Of a stretch of DNA of 64,000 bases, positions 8,267 through 16,952 are shown one piece after another. The stretch is taken from the NCBI GenBank assembly GCA_017395925.1, contig JAFQNJ010000006.1, forward strand, positions 17,471 to 81,470, written 5' to 3'. Every line of letters begins with the position of its first letter. Position 1 is the stretch's first letter. The notes under the pieces are model-generated. The model worked only from the letters and a program-made list of their open reading frames with translations, did no database searches and was not told the DNA's origin. This DNA is from Ruminococcus sp. GTDB taxonomy: Bacteria > Bacillota > Clostridia > Oscillospirales > Acutalibacteraceae. The translations under genes were made by a program, and so were the position numbers.

Positions 8267-9358
8267 ATGTGGGTTTGGTTTTTTATGCTTTTGTGCATAG
8301 TGGTTGCCAGATTTATGGTACCCGATGCCTTAGGCGAAAAAAAGAAAAATCTGATATTTTTAGCAATTACCTTTGGGGTAATTGTATTCTTTTCCGGAAG
8401 CCGTTGCCCTATTTACAATATGTACAATGGTGACTTGTACGATTATTTCTACTTCTATAAAGCGGCAATTAATATGCCTTTCTCTCAGTATATGGAATCT
8501 TTTTCATTTGAGATAGGTTACAGGCTTCTCAATGAGATTCTTGCCTGGCTTGTGCCATGGCCGTACTTTATTATTTACTTTGAATCAGCTTTCTGTACGG
8601 GAGTTATGCTCTGGTATATATACAGAAATTCAGATAATGCATTCCTTTCGGTAATCTTCTATATTTGTACGGGCCCTTGGGGATTTTTCCTTACGGGTTT
8701 CCGTCAGAGCTTTGCGGTTTGTTTTTGTATCATTGCTCTTGAGATGATGAAAAAACGGAAGTGGTACTGGGATTTGGGGGCAGGACTTATGGTGTTGCTT
8801 GCAGTCAGTTTCCACTCTACGGCATTGGTTTTTTTCCTTACTTTCATCATACGGTATATAAAACTCAATAAGAAAGTTATAGTTACTGCTTTTGCTCTTA
8901 CCGCTGTTTCCACACTGTTTATCGAGGATGTGCTGATATTCTTCAACGAGCTGTGGGACAAGGGATATGAGAATATGTATAAAGGAAATGCCTTGGGCGG
9001 CATAGTTCCCATTGCAATTTACACAATGGCACTTTTACTTTGTTATTATGTTTGGGAGCATGACCACAGCAGTGTGGATAATATGCAGCTTGAAATCACT
9101 ATGCTCTTTATCGGTATGTGTATTTATTTCCTCCGCTATCAGGCGATTATTCTGGAGAGAATCAGTATCTTCTTTACCCCCGTGGTGTCCGTGGTGCTGA
9201 CAAACGGTGTGTCCAGAATCAAGAACAAAACAACGAGGAATATTCTCTTTGTGCTGGCGTGCGGACTGGGAATTGCACTGTTTATTTATCGTAACGAATA
9301 TCAGGACGGAAGATATTATTTCTTCTGGGAATACCTTGAGAATCGTATAACTTATTGA
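8267..9358 (+). CDS. EpsG-family membrane protein (Wzy-like polysaccharide polymerase)
   Basis: 363 residues, mostly hydrophobic, with about nine or ten predicted spans. Family marks are the early GSRCPIYN...GDLYDYFYFY segment, TGFRQSFAVCF and VSFHSTALVFF, the FRQ and SFH motifs typical of EpsG/Wzy proteins. It should polymerise repeat units on the outer face of the membrane after export. AGGAG precedes the ATG. A second protein of the same type is encoded at 21859-22971 in the convergent operon. Confidence 0.85.
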   Translation: MWVWFFMLLCIVVARFMVPDALGEKKKNLIFLAITFGVIVFFSGSRCPIYNMYNGDLYDYFYFYKAAINMPFSQYMESFSFEIGYRLLNEILAWLVPWPYFIIYFESAFCTGVMLWYIYRNSDNAFLSVIFYICTGPWGFFLTGFRQSFAVCFCIIALEMMKKRKWYWDLGAGLMVLLAVSFHSTALVFFLTFIIRYIKLNKKVIVTAFALTAVSTLFIEDVLIFFNELWDKGYENMYKGNALGGIVPIAIYTMALLLCYYVWEHDHSSVDNMQLEITMLFIGMCIYFLRYQAIILERISIFFTPVVSVVLTNGVSRIKNKTTRNILFVLACGLGIALFIYRNEYQDGRYYFFWEYLENRITY

Positions 9359-9415
9359 TTACAGACTATATAATTTTTGCGGCAAGTTTACTTGAATAAT
9401 TTTGCAGGAGATAAA

Positions 9416-10948
9416 ATGGCTAAATCACAGAAAAAAATCGGACTGATAATGTCCTATATCGGAAGCCTTCTGCTTATTGCAGTCAATATTTTCCTGACAC
9501 CATTTATGATTAAATCTCTGGGTGAGGCGGAGTATGGTGTCTACCAGATGATGATGTCATTTGGCGGTTATCTGGTGCTTATTGACTTCGGTACAGGAAC
9601 GGTAATGACCCGTTTTGTGTCGATGTTTCTGGGAAAAGGCGACAAGCGCGGCGAGAAAAATTACATAGCGATGAATATGATAATCACCTTAGTTCTCACC
9701 ACGATTATGATGATGGCGGCATCGGTGATGTTCCTCTCTATGGATGCAATGTATTCGTCAAGCCTCAGTGCAGAGCAGCTGGCAAAGGCAAAGCAGTTGT
9801 TCATTGTAATCGCGGTAAATATGGCAGTGAACCTTTGGGCACATGCCTTTCAGGGAATAATCACCGCCTATGAAAAATTTGTATTCAGAAGCTTTTACAG
9901 TATTTTCAGAACTATCCTGAAGCTGACTATTATTGTCACTTTGTTTTCCTTTAAGGCAGACTCGCTGATTATAGTAGGGGCGGATCTGCTCATAAACCTG
10001 ATTTACCTCATAGCAGGAATGCTCTATTGCTTTCTGGGGCTTCGGGTGCGAGCAAGGCTATACTACTTTGACAAGGAAATTTTTCTTTCTGCTATGTGGT
10101 TTTCACTTGCCATTATGTTACAGGCAATAATAAATCAGGCAAACACAAGGGTTGATATAACAATACTGGGAATTATGGTTGCAGCCGAGAGTGTAACGAA
10201 ATACTCTGTTGCCATGCAGATCTTTCAGATTTTTGCCACTCTTTCCACGGCGGCGGTACCGATGTATCTGCCTAGGTTTACAAAGTTGGTTGCATCGGGG
10301 AAAACGGATGGCGATATGTTTACAAGGGAGATGATTCCTCCCTCACGAATTCAGACCTTGATTTCCGGTGCCATAACCTTCTGCTTTATTGTTTGCGGAC
10401 GTGATTTCATATATCTGTGGATGGGCGAGGGCTACGAGCTTTCGTGGATCATAGCAGTGATAGTTATGGTGCCTACCTTTCTTGTGCATGCCAACAGCGT
10501 CGTTGAGTCGGTGCTGGATGCTGTGGGAAAAAGAATGGTTCGTTCGGTAATCCTCCTTTTTGTCGCGGTGGCTAATATCGGTATCAGCATTGTGCTGGTG
10601 AATTGGCTGGGTGAGCTGGGTGCTCCCATAGGAACTGCCGTAACAACAATTGTAGGTTCGGTAATTATACTTAATATATATTACAAAAAGGCAGTCGGGA
10701 TAAAACTAATCCCTCTGTTTAAAGGAATGTTCAAGGGAATAATGCCTTGCTTCCTTATAGCTACAGCGATAGCGGCTCCTGTGGCAATACTGATACCAGT
10801 CAGTATATGGGGCTTCTTTGTAAAGGCTTTTGTTTTTGGCTTGGTGCTTCTTATAACCCTTTTGTGGTTCGGTCTCAATAAGGACGAGAAGGAAATGGCT
10901 TTCGGATTTATTAAAAGAAAACTGGGTAACAGATTTGGCAAGAAATAA
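9416..10948 (+). CDS. Wzx-type oligosaccharide flippase (MATE/MOP superfamily)
   Basis: 510 residues with about 12-14 membrane spans. The N-terminal stretch GLIMSYIGSLLLIAVNIFLT, then LGEAEYGVYQMMMSF and LIDFGTGT, is typical of polysaccharide exporters that flip lipid-linked repeat units. ATG 9416 follows AGGAG by 5 nt; the longer frame starts at a TTG with no ribosome site. It is the only flippase visible among the polysaccharide genes of either operon, so it may serve both. Confidence 0.92.
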   Translation: MAKSQKKIGLIMSYIGSLLLIAVNIFLTPFMIKSLGEAEYGVYQMMMSFGGYLVLIDFGTGTVMTRFVSMFLGKGDKRGEKNYIAMNMIITLVLTTIMMMAASVMFLSMDAMYSSSLSAEQLAKAKQLFIVIAVNMAVNLWAHAFQGIITAYEKFVFRSFYSIFRTILKLTIIVTLFSFKADSLIIVGADLLINLIYLIAGMLYCFLGLRVRARLYYFDKEIFLSAMWFSLAIMLQAIINQANTRVDITILGIMVAAESVTKYSVAMQIFQIFATLSTAAVPMYLPRFTKLVASGKTDGDMFTREMIPPSRIQTLISGAITFCFIVCGRDFIYLWMGEGYELSWIIAVIVMVPTFLVHANSVVESVLDAVGKRMVRSVILLFVAVANIGISIVLVNWLGELGAPIGTAVTTIVGSVIILNIYYKKAVGIKLIPLFKGMFKGIMPCFLIATAIAAPVAILIPVSIWGFFVKAFVFGLVLLITLLWFGLNKDEKEMAFGFIKRKLGNRFGKK

Positions 10949-10974
10949 ATTCCTTGGGGAAAGGACAGATAATT

Positions 10975-12000
10975 ATGTTCAGCGGTAAAACTTTACTTAT
11001 TACAGGAGGCACAGGCTCCTTCGGAAATGCGGTTCTCAACCGTTTTCTTGATACAGATATCAAGGAAATCCGCATTTTTTCCAGAGACGAAATGAAGCAG
11101 GACTTGATGCGTCATAAGTATCAGAACGATAAAATCAAGTTTTTTATCGGCAATGTCAGGGATATTACATCCCTTAAAAGTGCTATGTACGGAGTGGATT
11201 ATGTATTCCATGCCGCGGCACTCAAGCAGGTGCCCGCTTGTGAGTTCTTTCCTCTGGAAGCAGTAAAAACAAATGTTATCGGTACGGACAACGTGCTTTC
11301 TGCTGCTATCGAGGCAGGGGTTCGAAAGGTTATATGTCTGTCTACCGACAAAGCGGCGTATCCCGTTAATGCTATGGGTACCTCCAAGGCTATGATGGAG
11401 AAGGTAACCGTTGCCAGAGCCAGAACGGTTTCTACTGAAAAAACTACTATTTGCTGCACAAGATACGGCAACGTAATGTGCTCCAGAGGCTCGGTTATAC
11501 CGCTCTTTATCAGCCAGATTAAAGAGGGCAAGCCTTTGACCATAACTGATGGTGAAATGACCCGATTTATAATGAGTCTTGAGGAAGCGGTGGAGCTGGT
11601 GCTCTTTGCTTTTGAACACGGCAGAAGCGGAGATATCTTCGTGCAGAAGGCACCCGCCTGCACTGTTGATGTTCTGGCAACCGCAGTGGCAGAGCTTTTC
11701 GCAAATAAAGACTACGAGAAAAAGACCATAGGTATTCGTCACGGCGAGAAGAAGTACGAGACTCTCCTCACATCCGAAGAATGTGCCTGTGCAGAGGATA
11801 TGGGTAACTTCTACCGAGTTCCTGCAGACAAGCGCGATTTGAACTACGAGCTTTATATGAGCAAGGGTAACATAGAGAGAAAGACTATTTCAGAATTCAC
11901 ATCGGAGACCACGGAACTTCTCTCTGTAGATGAGGTTAAAGAAAAACTCCTTAAGCTTGACTATATTCAGGAAGAACTGAAGGAATGGACACAAAAATGA
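10975..12000 (+). CDS. capE: UDP-GlcNAc 4,6-dehydratase/5-epimerase (CapE/FnlA type)
   Basis: Soluble extended SDR enzyme of 341 residues, without the membrane part seen in the paralogue at 31206. NAD site GGTGSFG (11-17). In place of the usual YxxxK it has Met134...Lys138 (NAMGTSK), which is characteristic of the inverting/retaining 4,6-dehydratase group. HAAALKQVPACEFFPLEAVKTN is the family substrate loop. It would convert UDP-GlcNAc to UDP-2-acetamido-2,6-dideoxy-4-keto-L-hexoses, the first step to UDP-L-FucNAc. CapF- and CapG-like genes follow directly, which supports CapE over PseB. ATG 10975 follows GGAAAGGA; its stop overlaps the next start (ATGA). Confidence 0.88.
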   Translation: MFSGKTLLITGGTGSFGNAVLNRFLDTDIKEIRIFSRDEMKQDLMRHKYQNDKIKFFIGNVRDITSLKSAMYGVDYVFHAAALKQVPACEFFPLEAVKTNVIGTDNVLSAAIEAGVRKVICLSTDKAAYPVNAMGTSKAMMEKVTVARARTVSTEKTTICCTRYGNVMCSRGSVIPLFISQIKEGKPLTITDGEMTRFIMSLEEAVELVLFAFEHGRSGDIFVQKAPACTVDVLATAVAELFANKDYEKKTIGIRHGEKKYETLLTSEECACAEDMGNFYRVPADKRDLNYELYMSKGNIERKTISEFTSETTELLSVDEVKEKLLKLDYIQEELKEWTQK

Positions 12001-13156
12001 GAATTCTTGTAACAGGTGCCGCAGGTTTTCTCGGAAAAAACCTTGTGGCAGAGCTTAATAATATATCCGAGGGAAAAACGGCTTTTGAAGGTATTGAAAA
12101 AGGTACAGAGATTCTTGTGCCGATATCGACACCCCCTTCAGCATGCTGGAGGAATACGTTAAAAGCAGCGATTTTATCTATCATCTGGCAGGGGTTAACC
12201 GCCCTGAAAATGTGGAGGAGTTCAGAGAGGGCAACAGAGATTCTCTACTGAAAATACTTGATATTCTCAGGAAAGAGGGAAGGGTTGTGCCTATAGTGCT
12301 CAGCTCCTCAACTCAGGCAACGCTTCCGAATCCTTACGGCGAGAGCAAACGAGAGGCCGAGGCACTCCTCAAAGAGTATTCAAAAGAAACGGGGGCAGAG
12401 ATTTATATCTTCCGCTTCCCGGGACTTTTCGGCAAGTGGTGCCGCCCCAACTACAACAGTGTGGTGGCGACCTTCTGCTACAATACCGCAAACAATATTC
12501 CCCTGAGAATTGATACCCCCGAAAAAGAGATTCCTCTTCTCTATGTGGACGATGCGGTGAAGGCAATGCTCGGATGTATAAATAAGGATGCGGAATATGA
12601 CGAAGATGGTTTTGTTCTTGCAGCGCCCCGATATACGGTAAGCCTTTCAAAGCTCGCAAGTCTGCTTTGTGAGTTCAGGGACACCAGAGAAAAACTTCAG
12701 GTTCCCCTCACAGGGGACGACTTCACACGGAAACTTTATGCTACATATCTCTCGTATCTGAAGAAGGATGATTTTTCTTATCCTCTCACTACCCATTCGG
12801 ATGTAAGAGGTTCATTTACCGAGATAATCCGTACTCCCGACAGAGGGCAGTTTTCGGTGAATATCTCAAAGCCGCATATCACAAAGGGGAACCACTGGCA
12901 CCACACCAAGAATGAGAAGTTCTGTGTGGTATCAGGAAAAGGAGTCATACGTTTTAGGAATATCCACAGTGACGAGGTAATCGAATACTTTGTAAGCGGT
13001 GACAAAATGGAAGTGGTGGATATTCCCACAGGCTACACACATAACATCGAGAATCTGGGCGACACGGATATGGTGACCTTTATGTGGTGCAGCGAGACCT
13101 TTGACCCTGATCATCCCGATACATATTTTCTGGAGGTCGCTGATGAGCAAAATTAA
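11997..13156 (+). pseudogene. capF: CapF/FnlB-type bifunctional reductase-cupin, broken by a frameshift
   Basis: CapF reduces and epimerises the CapE product toward UDP-2-acetamido-2,6-dideoxy-L-talose, using an NADPH-binding SDR domain and a C-terminal cupin. The N-terminus (RILVTGAAGFLGKNLV) reads from ATG 11997, coupled to capE. After about residue 40 the family sequence continues in another frame (ADIDTPFSMLEEYV, then FIYHLAGVNRP) to 13156. The break is at about 12100-12125 and needs a -1 shift, equal to one missing base. The rest is intact: FGKWCRPNYNSVVATFC, and cupin GNHWHHTKNEKFCVVSG with GYTHNIEN. A restart at ATG 12143 would lack the cofactor loop. No canonical slippery sequence was seen, so a mutation or a sequencing error is more likely than programmed shifting. 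Confidence 0.8.
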
Positions 13157-14273
13157 ACTGATGACAGTTGTGGGTACCCGTCCCGAGATAATCCGACTCT
13201 CGGAGGTTATCAAAACCTGCGACAGATATTTCGACAATATTCTGGTTCACACAGGTCAGAATTACGACTATAATCTGAATAAAATATTCTTTGAGGATCT
13301 TTCACTTCGAGAGCCCGACTATTATCTTGATGCGGCAAAGGGTGATCTGGGTGAGACAATAGGAAACATTATCTCAAAAACATACACTCTGATGAAAGAG
13401 GTATCCCCCGATGCACTTCTGATTCTGGGAGACACCAATTCCTGTCTGTGTGCTATTTCCGCCAAGAGGCTGAAGATTCCGGTGTTCCACATGGAGGCGG
13501 GCAACAGATGCTTTGACGAGAATCTCCCCGAGGAAACCAACAGAAGAATCGTTGACCATATTTCCGACGTGAATATGTGTTACAGCGAGCACGCCAGAAG
13601 GTATCTGAATTCAGAGGGAGTGTGTGCAAGACGTACCTTTGTTACAGGCTCGCCTATGAAAGAGGTTCTCCTTGCCAATATGGAGAAAATTGAATCCAGC
13701 AAGGTGCTTGAAGAGCTTTCCCTTGAAAAAGGTAAATACATACTTCTTTCTGCACACAGAGAGGAAAATATTGATAACGAGAAGAATTTCTTTGAGCTGA
13801 TGAATGCGGTGAATTCCCTGGCAGAAAAGTACGATATGCCAGTTATCTATTCGGTTCACCCCAGAAGCCGCAAGTTTATCGAGGCAAGGGGATTTGAGTT
13901 TGACAGCCGTGTCAGACAGATGCTTCCCTTCTCCTTCTCTGACTACAATCACCTGCAGATGAATGCTTTCTGTGTGGTCAGCGACAGCGGAACTCTTCCC
14001 GAGGAATCTGCAATACTTAAGAGTTTCCCTGCGGTTTGTATCCGCACCTCCACAGAGCGCCCCGAAGCACTTGACAAGGGCGGTTTTATACTGGCTGGCA
14101 TTGGGGAGGCAGAGGTGCTCTCCGCAGTGGAAACAGCAGTAGAGATGCACAAGGAGCGAGACAGAATGTCCGTGGTTCCTGCTTATGAGGAGGCGGATGT
14201 TTCCGCAAAGGTTGCCGCCATTATCGAGAGCTATACATCGGTAGTAAACCGAGATGTTTGGAGAAAATTCTGA
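13143..14273 (+). CDS. capG: UDP-N-acetylglucosamine 2-epimerase family (CapG/FnlC type)
   Basis: 376 residues with the WecB/CapG fold. Motifs are GTRPEIIRLSEV near the N-terminus, LLILGDTNSCL, HMEAGNRCFDENLPEETNRR, SAHREENID and SDSGTLPEES. It would perform the last step, C2 epimerisation of UDP-2-acetamido-2,6-dideoxy-L-talose to UDP-L-FucNAc. ATG 13143 follows GGAGG by 6 nt and overlaps the capF 3' end by 14 bp; the longer frame has no ribosome site. Position after capE and capF favours CapG over plain WecB. Confidence 0.87.
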   Translation: MSKIKLMTVVGTRPEIIRLSEVIKTCDRYFDNILVHTGQNYDYNLNKIFFEDLSLREPDYYLDAAKGDLGETIGNIISKTYTLMKEVSPDALLILGDTNSCLCAISAKRLKIPVFHMEAGNRCFDENLPEETNRRIVDHISDVNMCYSEHARRYLNSEGVCARRTFVTGSPMKEVLLANMEKIESSKVLEELSLEKGKYILLSAHREENIDNEKNFFELMNAVNSLAEKYDMPVIYSVHPRSRKFIEARGFEFDSRVRQMLPFSFSDYNHLQMNAFCVVSDSGTLPEESAILKSFPAVCIRTSTERPEALDKGGFILAGIGEAEVLSAVETAVEMHKERDRMSVVPAYEEADVSAKVAAIIESYTSVVNRDVWRKF

Positions 14274-14294
14274 TATAGAATTCGGGTGTTTTAA

Positions 14295-15467
14295 TTGAAC
14301 AACACAGAGAGAGCCTTCTTTCAGGTGCTTCAGGCGTTTCTGACAGGAGACTGTGCAAAACTGAATACAGAGAGCATTAACAAATCGCAGTTTTATCAGC
14401 TTGCCAGAAGACAGAGTGTGGCGGGAATAGTTGCCTATACCCTCAACAGATGCGGCGAGTTGGAAAATGAGGAGATAATGCAAAAACTCACAGAGGATTA
14501 CGAGAAAACTCTTTCTCTTATGCTCAGGCGTCAGATAGCGGCTGAAAACCTCAGCCGGAAGTTTTTGCGCAAGGAAATTGAGCATATAGTTTTCAAGGGT
14601 CCCACCGTTTCCAGATTTTATCCTGTGCCGGAGCTTAGAACTTTCGGTGACGTTGATATTATTGTGGACAAGCAGTACCGAAGTGCGGTTGTAGAGATGA
14701 TGACACTTTCAGGGTTTGAGCACCACGTTGCTGACGAGGGCGTGATTGACTGCTTCACCAGAGGAGTGGAATGTTACGAAATCCACAGTGCTCTCAATGT
14801 TCCGAAAAAGTCCGAGATACTCTTCGGGAATTTCAGGGACCATATTGAGAAAGATGATGATTTCTCCATGAGATTTGAGCATAATTTCCACCTCTGCTAC
14901 CTGATTGCTCATATGGAAAAGCATATGCATTCGGGCGGTGCCGGCGTGAAGATGTATCTTGATATTGCCCTCTACATCAGGAATTGCCCTGAGCTGGATT
15001 TGAAAAAGGTGAGAGAATGGCTTTCGCAGTGCGGGCTTGAGAAGTTCTTTGACACTGTTCTCTGGCTTTGTCACAAATGGTTTGAGGTCGAGATTCCTTC
15101 TTTCGTTGCTCCTATGGACGAGACTCTGTACGAGCAGATGTGTGCCTTTACCCTCAGAGGCGGTGCATTTGGCGACCATACCAAGGAAGGTATGCTGGAG
15201 AGTGCCGCAGTGCGACAGATATCCTCCGGAAAAAAGGGTGGGCGTGTAAGATTGGTTCTTAAAAAAGCCTTCCCTAGAAAATCCGAGCTCTGGCGAGTTT
15301 ATCCAAAATATGCAGACAAGAATCTTCTGGTTCCTGTGGTCTGGGGTACTCACGTGATAAGTGTATTTACAAATAATAAGTTTGACAGAATAAAGAACGT
15401 GGCTCAGGTGGATATGGAGAAGGCAAAGGAAACAGGAGAATTGCTCCAGAAAATCGGTTGCATATAA
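14295..15467 (+). CDS. Nucleotidyltransferase-fold protein (NTP_transf_5-like)
   Basis: 390 residues, last gene of the plus-strand operon. The central motif KGPTVSRFYP...RTFGDVDIIVD has the arginine and paired aspartates (Asp119, Asp121) of a minimal nucleotidyltransferase active site and matches the uncharacterised NTP_transf_5 family often found in polysaccharide clusters. A helical C-terminal half follows. What is transferred is unknown. The start is probably TTG 14295: no in-frame ATG fits the family N-terminus and the ribosome site is poor. A strong terminator follows the stop. Confidence 0.72.
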   Translation: MNNTERAFFQVLQAFLTGDCAKLNTESINKSQFYQLARRQSVAGIVAYTLNRCGELENEEIMQKLTEDYEKTLSLMLRRQIAAENLSRKFLRKEIEHIVFKGPTVSRFYPVPELRTFGDVDIIVDKQYRSAVVEMMTLSGFEHHVADEGVIDCFTRGVECYEIHSALNVPKKSEILFGNFRDHIEKDDDFSMRFEHNFHLCYLIAHMEKHMHSGGAGVKMYLDIALYIRNCPELDLKKVREWLSQCGLEKFFDTVLWLCHKWFEVEIPSFVAPMDETLYEQMCAFTLRGGAFGDHTKEGMLESAAVRQISSGKKGGRVRLVLKKAFPRKSELWRVYPKYADKNLLVPVVWGTHVISVFTNNKFDRIKNVAQVDMEKAKETGELLQKIGCI

Positions 15468-15475
15468 CTAATAAT

Positions 15476-15510
15476 AAAAGCTTCGCAGATAGTTTCTGCG
15501 AAGCTTTTTT
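15476..15510. terminator. Shared bidirectional terminator between convergent polysaccharide operons
   Basis: 14-bp perfect arms (15476-15489 and 15495-15508) around the 5-nt loop TAGTT, flanked by A residues on the left and six T residues on the right. It can end transcripts from 15467 (plus) and 15522 (minus). Confidence 0.93.
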
Positions 15511-15521
15511 GTGTGCTTAAT

Positions 15522-16058
15522 TCAGTTGAACGGTTCAAAGGGTTCAAAGACAACATTTCGTGCCAGGGCGGAGTTGCGGTATCTTTTGTCGGTGGATACA
15601 TCCTTGATGATTCGAATAAATGGAGGGGTGGGTGGAGTAATGTCCTCACTTGTGACTTCGATTTCCAGAAAGGCGCGGTCATCCCAGAAAGGAAATACAT
15701 CTACCTCACATATGAAACTTTCAAAAGGAAAAATGTGTCTTGTTTTGATTATGGGGGAGCAGTCGGGGGTCTGATAAACTGCGAGCTTATTAAATTCCTC
15801 GGCAGTTATTTCACTTTCGATTTCGATACGGGTCAGGTCGCTTAGTGCCTGCTTGAAGGTCTTGATGTACTTAATTTCGCCGTTTTCCTCTGTTTCGCGG
15901 ATGCGGCATCTACCACTCTCACTGCCAAAACTCTCGGGAAGAGTGAGGTACATCTGGGTCATATTGACGCATCGGTATCCGGGGAGCTTGGAGAGAAAGG
16001 CTGTATCAGGATACTCAATGAGGAATTTATATTCAATTTCCAAAGGCTTTTTGTTCAT
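15522..16058 (-). CDS. CYTH-domain protein
   Basis: 178 residues forming one CYTH domain (CyaB/thiamine-triphosphatase superfamily). The N-terminal ExExK signature is Glu7-Ile-Glu9-Tyr-Lys11. Later charged strands (RCRIRETEENG, RIEIESEIT, FLEIEV) would line the triphosphate tunnel. Members hydrolyse inorganic or organic triphosphates with divalent metals; the substrate here is unknown. It is the last gene of the minus-strand operon, 9 bp after the phosphoesterase. Ribosome site GAGG. Confidence 0.85.
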   Translation of the reverse strand: MNKKPLEIEYKFLIEYPDTAFLSKLPGYRCVNMTQMYLTLPESFGSESGRCRIRETEENGEIKYIKTFKQALSDLTRIEIESEITAEEFNKLAVYQTPDCSPIIKTRHIFPFESFICEVDVFPFWDDRAFLEIEVTSEDITPPTPPFIRIIKDVSTDKRYRNSALARNVVFEPFEPFN

Positions 16059-16067
16059 AACTGTTCC

Positions 16068-16949
16068 TCACGAAAAATCTATTACCGAGTATTCTGCGGG
16101 GTTTAAGAATCTTGGGATGAAGAAAGGAGAGGATGCAAGTCCGCTGCTGACGATAAGGGTGCTGTTTTCATCCTCAAAATACCCTTTGTCATACTGTGGG
16201 AACATACCTTGCTCGGGTGCATAAATTCCGCCTACAAAGGGTGCACGCACGAGGCCACCGTGAGTGTGACCTGAAAGTGTCAGGTCAATGGAGTAGTTCT
16301 CAAGCCCCCAGAGGTGATACTCGGGGAAATGGCAAAGCAGGAGAGTATATCTGTCGGTATCACAGAAATCTCTCATAAAAGCATTTTTTTCCTCGTCCCA
16401 GCGGCGGTAGTAATTGAGTCCGCCGATGCGGATTTCGTTGCCGCCAAGATTAATATCATGGTACTCATTGTCGAGAAAAACACAGCCGTGTCCGCGGAGT
16501 ATTTCTATGTATCTTTCCTCGCCGATGCTTGCTTGCTCGTGATTTCCTATGCAGGCATAGAGGGGTGCAATCTCCACCAGTTGGGGCAGAAGGGCATTCA
16601 GGAATTCCTCCTGTGAATCTATATCGTGGTACCTGTCAACAATATCACCCGTGAGAACTATCATATTCGGCTTCTCTTCTGACACTGCGGCGATGAGTTT
16701 CTCATTATTTTCGCCGAAGCTTTTATTGTGCAGGTCAGATATTTGCACGATTCTCACTTTGTGGTCGATTTCAGGAGCATCTATAGTGTAATTTGCAGGA
16801 GTAATAACAAAGTTGCTTCTGTAAATCTCTGCGGTAAAAACTGCTGTAATAATCAGCACCACAGAAATCGCCGCAAAAAGCCAAAACCTCCGTCTTTTCG
16901 GGGAGGTTTTGGGCTTTCTATCTTTTTGTGTGATAGTATTATTATTCAT
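16068..16949 (-). CDS. Membrane-anchored calcineurin-like metallophosphoesterase
   Basis: 293 residues. A Lys/Arg-rich start and one span (~21-41) place the enzyme domain outside the membrane. All metal-site blocks are present: VQISDLHN, LTGDIVDR, CIGNHE, LLLCHFPE and LSGHTHGG. It resembles YkuE/YaeI-type phosphoesterases. Substrate unknown; being in a polysaccharide operon it could act on phosphate-containing wall or lipid intermediates (inference). It starts 3 bp after the aminotransferase stop. Confidence 0.88.
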   Translation of the reverse strand: MNNNTITQKDRKPKTSPKRRRFWLFAAISVVLIITAVFTAEIYRSNFVITPANYTIDAPEIDHKVRIVQISDLHNKSFGENNEKLIAAVSEEKPNMIVLTGDIVDRYHDIDSQEEFLNALLPQLVEIAPLYACIGNHEQASIGEERYIEILRGHGCVFLDNEYHDINLGGNEIRIGGLNYYRRWDEEKNAFMRDFCDTDRYTLLLCHFPEYHLWGLENYSIDLTLSGHTHGGLVRAPFVGGIYAPEQGMFPQYDKGYFEDENSTLIVSSGLASSPFFIPRFLNPAEYSVIDFS

Positions 16950-16952
16950 AAA

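Noticed and set aside
12143-13156. Reading the downstream capF frame alone as a normal gene starting at ATG 12143
   Set aside because: It would lack the NAD(P)-binding glycine loop that is present in the other frame just upstream, so a frameshift is the better explanation.
13611-14585. A 324-codon minus-strand open frame over capG and the nucleotidyltransferase gene
   Set aside because: It overlaps two well-supported genes on the other strand and has no recognisable domain.
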